A stretch of DNA of 64,000 bases from G963667675 sp965249215 (GTDB taxonomy: Bacteria; Chloroflexota; Dehalococcoidia; Lucifugimonadales; UBA3495). The position numbers and the translations under genes are program-made. The notes under the pieces were generated by a model. The model had not been told where the DNA came from, did no database searches, and saw only the letters and a list, made by a program, of their open reading frames with translations. Positions 35,131-46,400 of the stretch are shown here, in pieces; positions within the stretch are counted from its first letter, which is position 1; every line of letters starts with the position of its first letter. The stretch spans positions 186,001-250,000 of the forward strand of contig CBDFLN010000001.1 of NCBI GenBank assembly GCA_965249215.1, given 5' to 3'.

Positions 35131-35817
35131 CTAGGCCTTCAGGCTAAACGGGGGATAGCGGTCGGTGGTCAGCAAGAAGGCGTAGGCTCCGACCCTGTAC
35201 GCCCACCGGGATACGCCGACGACGTAGTTGAACATCCCCCTGGGATAGGTCCCGGTCAACAAAATGGTCAGCCAAGCGAGAATCGTAACAATCAACGCGA
35301 TGACGCCGAGGACTGCCAAGACGATGTAGTGCGGGATAGCCAGCAGCCATTTGATGATGGGCAGGAACCGGTTCAACTGCTCCTTCACGTCGGGATACGC
35401 AATGTCCAAGTGGACAGACTGCTCTTCGTCTGTGGACGGATATTCGTCGCGCAGCAGAAACAGGAATGCTTCGAACCTTGCGCCGAACCTCAGAAACTCC
35501 AGATTCCAGTTGAACCACCAACGGGGATACTTCTCCCTGAACAGGATCATCAGAAGCACGGCGATCCAAAGTACACCGCCAGCGGTGAAGGGATTTATGA
35601 TTGCGCTGAGTTTCGCGTCGCCGATGTCGATATACCCGCTTACGAACATAAGTACGATGCCTATGGGGATGGCCAGGAGGATCCTCACGAGAGCGGACAG
35701 CCTGTTCCTCCCGCCTTCGGGGTAGTCCACGTCAAACTGGACCGGGTAAGGTTGATTGCCACCATTTTCCATGTTGCCCCCCATCTGCTCAGGATAGTGA
35801 CCTTGGGCGTTGCGCAT
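35131..35817 (-). CDS. DUF4389 domain membrane protein
   Basis: 228 residues. Two halves repeat the same unit: 'YPVQFDVDYPEGGRNRLSAL' followed by a long hydrophobic region, then 'SVHLDIAYPDVKEQLNRFLP' followed by a second. Membrane helices lie at LLAIPIGIVLMFVSGYI, GGVLWIAVLLMILF and LAVLGVIALIVTILAWLTILLTG, and the family words FRxKYPRWWFNWNLEFLRF and FTGTYPRGMFNYVVGVSRW are present. Function of the family is unknown. ATG 35772 follows GGGGGG and may be the real start, giving 213 residues. Single gene upstream of metG. Confidence 0.8.
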   Translation of the reverse strand: MRNAQGHYPEQMGGNMENGGNQPYPVQFDVDYPEGGRNRLSALVRILLAIPIGIVLMFVSGYIDIGDAKLSAIINPFTAGGVLWIAVLLMILFREKYPRWWFNWNLEFLRFGARFEAFLFLLRDEYPSTDEEQSVHLDIAYPDVKEQLNRFLPIIKWLLAIPHYIVLAVLGVIALIVTILAWLTILLTGTYPRGMFNYVVGVSRWAYRVGAYAFLLTTDRYPPFSLKA

Positions 35818-35912
35818 GGTATGAGATTTTCAGCAACTTAGCAACCATTTGTGTCAGTTCATTTCGCCGGAGATAGGCGGACATAGGTGCGGCGATGGTA
35901 GTGACCTATCCC

Positions 35913-37154
35913 TCAGCCGTCCATGTCATTGATCAGTTGCAGGTACTTGTAGCCGGAGCCGGTGTTGAACAAGACTGTGCTTTCATCCCCTCTGAGAACT
36001 CCCCACGAAATGAGGCGCTTGTAGGCCACCAGCGTCGCCGCGCCCTCGGGGCAGGCGAAGACGCCCTCGGCGGAGGCAAGCTCGTACATTGCCGCTACCA
36101 TGTCCGCGTCGGATACCGCCAGGGTCGTCCCGTTGGTCGCTCGAATAATTTGGAGCATCAGGTAGTCGGCGAAGGGGGCGGGAACACGAAGGCCGTCGGC
36201 AACGGTGGCGGCTTCAGGCCAGGGCTCGGCGGTGTCGGCGCCATCGTGGAACGCCTTGACGATGGGCTGGCAGCCCTCGGCCTGCACCGCTATGAACCTG
36301 GGCAGGTCGCCCTCGACCCAGCCAAGCTCCAGCAGTTCCAGGAATCCCTTGTGCATTCCGATGATGCCGGTGCCGCCGCCGGCTGGGTAGATGATTGCCT
36401 CGGGCATCCGCCAACCCAATTGCATTGCCATTTCCAGCCCCATGGACTTCTTGCCTTCGGCCCTGTACGGCTCCTTGAGGGTGGAGAGGTCGAACAGGCC
36501 CTGCTCCCGGGCGACGGCCGCGGCGATGCGGCCAGCGTCGCCGATTAGCCCGTCCACCAAGTTCAGGTCCGAGCCGGCGACCAGGCATTCCTTCTTGTTG
36601 GAGTCGGGCGCGTCCTGGGGCATGAACACTTTGGCCGGGATGCCGGCGCGGGCGCAGTAGGCGGCGGCGGCCCCGGCCGCATTGCCCGCCGACGGGATGG
36701 TGAAGCCGGCGGCGCCCAGCTCCAGCCCCCTGGAAACGGCGGCGGCCATACCCCTGGCCTTGAAGGTGCCCGTGGGATTCAGTCCCTCATCCTTCAGGTA
36801 AAGGTTGGAGACACCCAGCCTGCTTTGCAGGTTCTTGAGTTCCAAGAGCGGGGTGTCTCCCTCCCCCAGGGTGACGATGTTATCGGGGTCTTCCACGGGG
36901 AGCAGCTCGGCGAACCGCCACATACTGGCACCGCGTTGCGCCAGCCGGTCCCGGTCCACGTCCCTGCGAATTCGCGCGAGGTCATACCGGGCGTACAGCA
37001 CCTTGCCGCAGCAGGGGCTGACGCCGGACAAACGGCCCGCCGGATGCCGGGCCCCGCAGACGGTGCATTCAAGATGGGAAATATCGCTTGCTACATTGCT
37101 TGCTATAACGGGTAGCCTCCATGAATTTCTAGTATATGGTCTGAGGTAACTCAA
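35913..37154 (-). CDS. thrC: Threonine synthase
   Basis: About 400 residues, PLP-dependent. An N-terminal zinc ribbon (CTVCG..CCGK) is followed by VTLGEGDTPLLEL, LYLKDEGLNPTGTFKARGMA (the Lys of TFKARG binds PLP), SAGNAAGAAAAYCARAG, YPAGGGTGIIGMHKGF, ALKRL-like end segments and TGSGYKY. It converts O-phosphohomoserine to threonine. The start is unclear: the longest reading begins at TTG 37154, yet GGAGG at 37104-37108 lies just before GTT ATA (residues 16-17) where no standard start exists. A TATACT box (near 37130, minus strand) implies a short leader. Confidence 0.93.
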   Translation of the reverse strand: MSYLRPYTRNSWRLPVIASNVASDISHLECTVCGARHPAGRLSGVSPCCGKVLYARYDLARIRRDVDRDRLAQRGASMWRFAELLPVEDPDNIVTLGEGDTPLLELKNLQSRLGVSNLYLKDEGLNPTGTFKARGMAAAVSRGLELGAAGFTIPSAGNAAGAAAAYCARAGIPAKVFMPQDAPDSNKKECLVAGSDLNLVDGLIGDAGRIAAAVAREQGLFDLSTLKEPYRAEGKKSMGLEMAMQLGWRMPEAIIYPAGGGTGIIGMHKGFLELLELGWVEGDLPRFIAVQAEGCQPIVKAFHDGADTAEPWPEAATVADGLRVPAPFADYLMLQIIRATNGTTLAVSDADMVAAMYELASAEGVFACPEGAATLVAYKRLISWGVLRGDESTVLFNTGSGYKYLQLINDMDG

Positions 37155-37450
37155 AAACAGGTAGCGGCCGCCGTCTTACTGTGGCGACAACGGATTGTAA
37201 CATTCGCCGCCGTATGCATTGCTGCCGCGGCTATATCTGGGGCGGCGTCATGACCGCAAAGTCCCCCGAACGTTCGGGAAGCCGCCAAGCGGGTCTTGTC
37301 CAGCAGACTTCCGCAGTGGGCCGCCACATCGGGATACAACCAGGCTGAGGCCTTGGCCCGCCGGGCTCTTGGTCGGTAGGAGCATCAGCGGCGGGGCAAA
37401 TAGCGTCAATCCTCCCACAAATCTGAATTCCCCGCGCCGGGCGGGGGGCT

Positions 37451-40400
37451 GTGCGCCGGCGGAGGTCCCTCCGTCGGCCCTTGGGATGTGCGAAAAGGCG
37501 CGGGCGCTGTTGTCTATTGAAGCGATCTCCCAACAACCGGCTCGGAGGGCATCCTCCGGCCTGCATATTGCATCTGGCTGCCAAAGCCCTCGCCGGGGCC
37601 CTCGTGCTCCTGGCGCCGGGGGCCCTAGGCGCGGCCCACTTCTTGCCCCTCACTCCCACCGCCACGACCCTCGCAGCTTCGCTTGCCGCCGAGCCCATGA
37701 CCAGCCCCCCAGGGGTCGTCGACTACGACGAAGCACAGCCCGGGTCTGACTCGCACGGCGACGGGACTGTTACCCTGCAACGGCTGGCAACCCGGCTGGC
37801 GGACACGACGTTGAGCAACCACGACTCAGACGGCGATGGTCTCATCCAGATTACCACCGTGGAGCAGCTCAACGCGGTCCGGTACGACCTGGACGGGAAC
37901 GGGACGGCGGAGGACGACGACAGTACCGAGGGGGTGGACGAAGCCGCTGCGTACGCAGCGGCCTTTCCGGTGGCGTCGGACGGCAGCGTGTGCCCGGAGG
38001 GAACGTCGTGCGCGGGTTACGAACTGATGAATGACCTGGACCTGGACACTGACGGGGACGGAACGGCGGACGACGGGGACACCTATTGGAACAACGGTGC
38101 GGGCTGGCAGCCCATCGGGGTGCTGAACGCCGGGTTCGCGGCCACCTTCGAGGGCAACGGCCGGAGTATCAACAACCTGTTCATCGACCGGAGTGAGCAG
38201 GACCACATGGGCCTGTTTGGCCTAGTGGGCGAAGACGCTGAAATCAGGAACGTCGCCTTGGTCGACCTTTCGGTGACCGGAAGCCGATACGTAGGAGGGC
38301 TGGTCGGCCAACTGAAAGAATCTACCGTAAGCGGTGCGTCTACGGCGGGCACAGTGGCCGGCAACCGCGGTCGCATCGGAGGGCTGGTCGGCGACGGGCA
38401 GAACTCCATCATCGAAGACAGCAGGTCATCGGCCACCGTGACGGCTATGGGGAGCAGCGGCCGGGCAGGCGGCCTGGTGGGCGAGCTGCAGAAGACGGGG
38501 AGCGAAGGCGGCGTGAAGAGCGTGGTGCGGCGGAGCTACGCCACAGGAACGGTGAGCAGCAACCAGAGCCGCGTCGGCGGCCTGGTCGGCAATCTGCACC
38601 AGCAAAACACCCCCTCTGCGCTGGTGGTGGCCAGCTATGCGACGGGCGCGGTGAGCGGGAGCGGCAGCGTCGGCGGCCTGGTCGGCCGCTCCAGCGGCGA
38701 GGTAAGGGCCAGCTACGCTACGGGCGCGGTGAGCGGCGACAACAAGACAGGCGGCCTTGTCGGCGACAACAGGGGAGCGGTGACCGCCAGCTACTTCGAC
38801 ACCGATACGTCGGAGCAGACGGACGCCGCCCAAGGCAAGACCACCGCCGAGTTGCAGGCCCCAACGGGCTACGAGACGCCCGCCGACAACATCTATGCCC
38901 AGTGGAACGTTGACTTGGACGGCGACGACACCAACGACGACCCGTGGGACTTCGGCGCCGGTTTCCAGTACCCGGTGTTGAAAGTTGACGGGCTGGACGA
39001 CGACACAACGGCGACCTGGCAGGAGTTCGGCGGCCAGCTCCGCGCCCGGCTTGTGGTGTCCGTCAACGCAACCGCTACCTCCGTGACCCTGAACTGGACA
39101 GCTCCGGCGCAGACAGACTATCCTGGCGCGCCAACCATCACCTACCAGGTCTACCGGGACGGGACCCCCATCGGCGCGGCGCAGGCCGGCCTGACGTACA
39201 CGGACGCGGGCTTGACCGCGGGCTTCACCCACGTCTACCGGGTGGACGTTCTGCTAAACGGGGAACCTGTACGCGGCAGCAACGCGGCTGCGGCGCCTCC
39301 GAGCCTTTCGGTCTCCATCGCCGACGCTGAAGGCGTCGAGGGCGGCAACCTGTCTTTCACCGTCACCAAGACCGGGGCCGGCGCGGTCTCTTTGAATTGG
39401 ACAGCTTCCATTGGAGAGTCCGACACCGCCGCCATTACCGACCTGGGCGCAACTACTTCGGGGACAGTGGACGTCGCCGCATCTGACACCACCAAGATCT
39501 TCACTGTGGCGGCAGCCCAGGACACCGTGGACGAGGACAACGAGACCTTCACGGTGACGTTGAGCGCAACAGCAGGCATGCCCAACGTGACCGACGGGAC
39601 GGCCACAGGGACCATCACCGACGACGATGAGTCGGCAGGCGCTCCCACCGGCCTGACGGCCTCCACCGGCAGCGGCCAGGGCGAGATCGACCTGTCGTGG
39701 ACCGCCCCGTCCGATACGGGAGTCCTCAACGGCACGGACCCGGCCGCCATCACTGGCTACCAGTACCGCCGGGCGGAGTCCAGCGCAGGACTGGATTCAG
39801 CCGCGTGGACTGCCGCAGAGACGGCAACGAACTTCACCGTCACCGGCCTCACGGGCGGGACCACCTACCACTTTCAAGTGCGGGCGCTCAACGGGGTGAC
39901 TCCCGGAGGCGCCGCCTCCAACGAGGACAGCGCAACGACCAGGGCTCTTTCCTCCGACGCCAACCTCTCCGCTCTGGTAATTTCCCTTGGAACCCTGTCG
40001 CCCGAATTCGCCGCGGCAAAGACGGCATACACTGCCGCCGTCGCCAACAGCGTGGCGTCCCTGGCCGTGACTCCAACAGCGGCGGACAGCAATGCGACCA
40101 TCGCGGCGAATGGCTCCGCGGTAACCAGCGGCTCACCCAGCGAGGCGATTGCCCTAACAATCGGCCCCAACATCATCAAAGTTGTCGTCACCGCCGAGGA
40201 CGGGACGAAGAAGACGTATACCATCACCGCGACACGCGCCGGGCCGTCCATCTCCATTGCCGACGCTGAGGGCGCCGAGGGCGGCAATGTGTCATTCACC
40301 GTCACCAAGACCGGGGCTGGCGCGGTCTCGCTGAATTGGACAGCTTCCATTGAAGAGTCCGACACCGCTGCCACCGCCGACCTCGGCACAACTACGTCAG

Positions 40401-43400
40401 GCGCCGTGGAGTTCGCGTATTCGGATACCGGCAAAACCTTCACCGTACAGACCGTCCAGGACGCCATGGACGAAAACGACGAGACCTTCACAGTGACGTT
40501 GAGCGCAACAGCAGGCATGCCCAACGTGACCGACGGGACGGCCACGGGGACCATCACCGACGACGATGAGTCGGCAGGCGCTCCCACCGGCCTGACGGCC
40601 TCCACCGGCAGCGGCCAGGGCGAGATCGACCTGTCGTGGACCGCCCCGTCGGATACGGGAGTCCTCAACGGCACGGATCCGGCCTCCATCACCGGCTACC
40701 AGTACCGCCGGGCTGAATCCAATGCAGGACTTGCTTCGGCAGTCTGGAATTCCGCGGGGAATACAACCGCCTTTACCGTCACAGACCTCACCGGCGGGAC
40801 TACGTACCACTTTCAAGTGCGGGCGCTCAACGGGGTGACTCCCGGAGGCGCCGCCTCCAACGAAGACAGCGCAGCGGCCAAGGCGCTGCCAGGCATCTCC
40901 ATTGCCGACGCTGAGGGCGCCGAGGGCGGCAACATATCTTTCACCGTCACCAAGACGGGGGCCGGCGCGGTCTCTTTGAATTGGACGGCGTCCATTGGAG
41001 AGTCTGACACCGCCACCAGCGCCGACCTGGGCCCAACTACCTCGGGCACGGTGGCCTTCAACGCATCGGATGCCAGCAAAACCTTCACCGTAGAGACCGT
41101 CCAGGACGTCATGGACGAAATCGACGAGACATTCGCCGTCACGCTGACCGTCGCGTCGGGGCCGGCGAGCCTTTCGGTCCCAACGGCCGCGGGCGCCATC
41201 ACCGACGACGACGAGTCTGTAGGCGCACCCACCGGCCTGATGGCGATGGCAGGGACCAACGGGGGCGAGGTCGACCTGGTGTGGACCGCCCCGTCTGACA
41301 CCGGAGTCCTCAACGGCGCTGACCCGGCCGCCATCACCGGCTACCAGTACCGCCAGTCGGAGTCCAGCTTAGGGCTGGATTCAGCCGCTTGGCAAAACGC
41401 AGGCACGGCAACTACTTATACCGTCACCGCCCTCACGGGCGGGACTACCTACTACTTCCAAGTGCGGGCCCTTAACGGCGTCACGCCAGAAGGCGCCGCC
41501 TCCAACGAGGACAGCGCAACAGCCAAGGCGCTGCCAGGCATCTCCATCGCAGACGCTGGAGGCTTAGAGGGAGGCAACCTGTCTTTCACCGTCACCAAGA
41601 CGGGTACGGGATCGGTCTCGCTGAATTGGACGGCGTCCATTGGAGAGTCCGACACCGCCGCCACCGCCGACCTGGGCGCAACTACGTCAGGCACCGTGGA
41701 GTTCGCCGCATCCGACACCACCAAGACCTTCACGGTGGCGGCGGCCCAGGACGCCATAGACGAAAACGACGAGACGTTCACAGTGACGTTGAGCGCAACA
41801 GCAGGCATGCCCAACGTGACCGACGGGACGGCCACGGGGACCATCACCGACGACGATGAGTCGGCAGGCGCTCCCACCGGCCTGACGGCCTCCACCGGCA
41901 GTGGCCAGGGCGAGATCGACCTGTCGTGGATCGCCCCGTCCGACACAGGAGTCCTCAACGGCGCTGACCCCGCTGCCATCACCGGCTACCAATACCGCCG
42001 GGCTGAGTCCAGCGCAGGGTTACCGTCTGCGGCGTGGACCGACGCAGGCACGGCAACTACTTATACCGTCACCGGCCTCACGGGCGGGACCACCTACTAC
42101 TTCCAGGTGCGGGCCCTTAACGGCGTCACTCCAGAAGGCGAGGTATCGGCAGAAGACAGCGCAGCGGCCAAGGCGCTGCCAGGCATCTCCATCGCCGACG
42201 CTGAGGGCGCCGAGGCCGGCAACGTGTCATTCACCGTCACCAAGACCGGGGCCGGCGCGGTCTCTTTGAATTGGACAGCTTCCATTGAAGAGTCCGACAC
42301 CGCCGCCGCCGCCGACCTGGGCACAACTACGTCAGGCGCCGTGGAGTTCGCCGCATCTGACACCACCAAGACCTTCACTGTGGCGGCGGCCCAGGACACC
42401 ATGGACGAAAACGACGAGACCTTCACAGTGACGTTAACCGCAACAGCAGGCATGCCCAACGTGACCGACGGGACGGCCACAGGGACCATCACCGACGACG
42501 ATGAGTCGGCAGGCGCTCCCACCAGCCTGATGGCTTCGACCGGCAGCGGAGAGGGCGAGATCGACCTGGTGTGGACCGCCCCGTCCGATACGGGAGTCCT
42601 CAACGGCACGGACCCGGCCGCCATCACCGGCTACCAGTACCGCCAGTCGGAGTCCAGCGCAGGACTTGCTTCGGCAGTCTGGAATTCCGCGGGGAATACA
42701 ACCGCCTTTACTGTCACCGACCTCACCGGCGGGACTACGTTCCACTTTCAAGTGCGGGCGCTCAACGGGGTGACCCCCGGAGGCGCCGCCTCCATCGAGG
42801 ACAGCGCAACGACCAAGGCGCTACCAGGCATCTCCATCGCCGACGCTGAGGGCGCCGAGGGCGGCAATGTGTCTTTCACCGTCACCAAGACGGGGGCCGG
42901 CGCGGTCTCTTTGAATTGGACGGCGTCCATTGGAGAGTCTGACACCGCCACCAGCGCCGACCTGGGCGCAACTACGTCAGGCACTGTGGCATTCACCGCA
43001 TCCGATACCACCAAGACTTTCACTGTGGCGGCGGCCCAGGACGCCGTGGACGAAGACAACGAGACCTTTACCGTGACGTTGACAGCAACGTCGGGCACGC
43101 CCAACGTGACCGACGGGACGGCGACCGGGACCATCACAGACGACGACAAGTCGGCAGGCGCCCCCACCGGCCTTACGGCCTCTACCGGCAGCGGCGAGGG
43201 CGAGATCGACCTGTCGTGGACCGCCCCGTCCGACACCGGAGTATTGAACGGGATTGACCCGGCCGCCATCACCGGGTACCAGTACCGCCGGGCTGAGTCC
43301 AGCGCTGAACTTGCTTCGGCCGCTTGGCAAAACGCGGGCACGGCAACTACTTATACCGTCACCGGCCTCACGGGAGGGACTACCTACTACTTCCAAGTGC

Positions 43401-46400
43401 GGGCGCTCAACGGGGTGACTCCCGGAGGCGCCGCCTCCATCGAGGACAGCGCAACGACCAGTGCCCCTTCCTCCGACGCCAACCTAGTGGCGCTGGTAAT
43501 TTCCCATGGAACGTTGTCGCCCGATTTCATCTCGTCGGAGACGGCATATACGGCGACTGTCGACAACAACGTTGACTCTCTCACCGTGACTCCAACGGCG
43601 GCGGACAGCAATGCGACCATCGCGGTGAACGACTCGGCGGTAGCCAGTAGCTCGGTCAGCGGCGCAATCGGCTTGGACGTCGGCCCCAATGTCATCGACG
43701 TTGCAGTGACCTCCGAGGATGGGATGGTGAAAAGGTACACCATCACCGTTACGCGCACCGGCCCCTCGCTGTCCGTCGCCGACGCTGCCGGCGGCGAGGG
43801 CGGCAAGGTCATTTTCACGGTCAGCAAAACGGGCGAGGGCGCGGTGACGCTGCACTGGACCGCTTCCTTTGGCGGGTCTGACACCGCCACCAGCGCCGAC
43901 CTGGGCCCAACTACCTCGGGCACGGTGGCCTTCAACGCATCGGATGCCAGCAAAACCTTCACCGTAGAGACCGTCCAGGACGTCATGGACGAAATCGACG
44001 AGACATTCACCGTCACGCTGACCGTTGCGTCGGGGCCGGCGAGCCTTTCGATCCCAACGGCCGCGGGCGCCATCACCGACGACGACGAGTCTGCAGGTGC
44101 ACCCACCGGCCTGACGGCCTCCACCGGCAGCGGCCAGGGCGAGATCGACCTGTCGTGGACCGCCCCGTCCGATACGGGAGTCCTCAACGGCACGGACCCG
44201 GCTACCATCACCGGCTACGAGTACCGCCAGTCGGAGTCCAGCTTAGGGCTGGATTCAGCCGCTTGGCAAAACGCGGGCACGGCAACTACTTATACCGTCA
44301 CCGGCCTCACGGGCGGAACCACCTACTACTTCCAGGTGCGGGCCCTCAACGGCGTCACTCCAGAAGGCGAGGTTTCGGCAGAGGACAGCGCAACGGCCAA
44401 AGCCACCTCCTCCAACGCCAACCTCTCCGGGCTGGAGATTTCGTTGGGGACGCTGTCGCCGGGATTTGCCGCGGAGGAGACGGAATACACGGTCACCCTA
44501 GCCAACCTGGTGACGTCCATAACCGTGACTCCAACGGCGGCTGACAGCAACGCGACGATCGCGGTGAATGGCTCCGCGGTGCCGAGTGGGGCGTCCAGCG
44601 GGCCGATTGCCCTCAGAGTCGGCGCCAACGTAGCCGGGGTTATAGTCACCGCCGAAGATGGGACAGAGAAGAAATACACCATCTCCGTGAGGCGCGCCGA
44701 GCCATCTACGCCATTGCACGTGACGCCCAACGTCCCATCAAGCCACTCCACCGACGCTCCGGATCCCTCAACGTCCCTCGCCATGGCTGATGCCAATGGC
44801 ATAGAAGGCAGCGACCTCACCTTCACCGTCAACAAAAGGGGCGCGGGCGCGGTTTCGCTGAATTGGACAGCTTCAATTGAACAGTCGGACACGGCGAGGA
44901 CCGAGGACCTGGGCGCTGTTACCTCGGGAACGGTGGCCTTCAACGCTTCGGAGAACAGCAAAACCTTCACCGTGGCGACGGCCCAGGACGCCATGGACGA
45001 AAACAACGAGACCTTTACCGTGACCCTGACTGTGACATCGGGTACGGCAAAAGTAGCTGGCGGGACAGCTGCCGGCACTATCACCGATGACGATCAGGCC
45101 GCAGGGGCCCCAATCGGTCTGACGGCCTCGACTGGCAGCGGCGAGGGCGAGATTGACCTGTCGTGGAACAAACCGTCGAACACCGGAGTCCTCAACGGCG
45201 CCGACCCGGCCGCAGTCACCAGCTACCAGTACCGCCTGGCGGAGTCGAGCGGAGCGCTGCCTTCGGCCCTGTGGACTACCGCGGGGACGGCAACCCACTT
45301 GACTGCCACCGGACTCACGGCCGGAACGACGTATTACTTTCAGGTGCGGGCGCTTAACGGCGTGACCCCCGAAGGCGCGGCGTCGGACGAGGCCAGTGCG
45401 GGAGCCAAGGCGTTGCCCGCTGTCTCCATTGATGACGCCACCGGGGTTGAGGGCAGCGGTGTGTCCTTCACCGTCAGCAAAAAGGGCGCGGGCGCGGTTT
45501 CGTTAAATTGGACCGCGTCCATTGGAGAGCCGGACACCGCCGCCATCGCAGACTTGGGCGCGACTACCTCGGGCACGGTGCCCTTCGCAGATTCGGATAC
45601 GAGCAAGACCTTCACCGTGGCGACGGCCCAGGATTCCATCGACGAAAACAACGAGACCTTTACCGTGACCCTGACTGTGACATCGGGCACGGCAAGAGTA
45701 GCTGACGGGACAGCTACCGGCACTATCACCGATGACGACCAGGCCGCAGGGGCCCCAATCGGGCTGACAGCCTCGCCAGGCAGCGGCGAGAGCGAGATTC
45801 ACCTGTCGTGGAACAACCCGTCGAACACCGGAGTCCTCAACGGCGCCGACCCGGCCGCAGTCACCAGCTACGAGTACCGCCTGGCGGAGTCGAGCGGCGC
45901 ACTGCTGTCGGCCCCGTGGACTACCGCGGGGACGGCAACCCACTTGACTGCCACCGAACTCACGGCCGGAACGACGTATTACTTTCAGGTACGGGCGCTT
46001 AACGGCGTGACCCCCGAAGGCGCGGCGTCGGACGAGGCCAGTGCGGGAGCCAAGGCGTTGCCCGCTGTCTCCATTGATGACGCCACCGGGGTTGAGGGCA
46101 GCGGTGTGTCCTTCACCGTCAGCAAGACTGGCGTTGGGGTGGTCACGTTAGAATGGACCGCGTCCATTGGAGAGCCGGACACCGCCGCCATCGCAGACTT
46201 GGGCGCGACTACCTCGGGCTCGGTGGCCTTCGCAGATTCGAATACAAGTAAGACGTTCACCGTGGCGACGGCCCAGGACGCGTCGGATGAAGACGACGAG
46301 ACCTTTAGTGTGACCCTGATTGTGACATCGGGCACGGCGATAGTGACTAATGGGACGGCTACTGGCACCATCACCGACGACGACCGAGCCGCAGGCGCTC

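Noticed and set aside
38426..44211. Repeated minus-strand frames of about 170-270 codons opposite the giant protein
   Set aside because: They recur only because the sense strand repeats; composition is that of an antisense frame.
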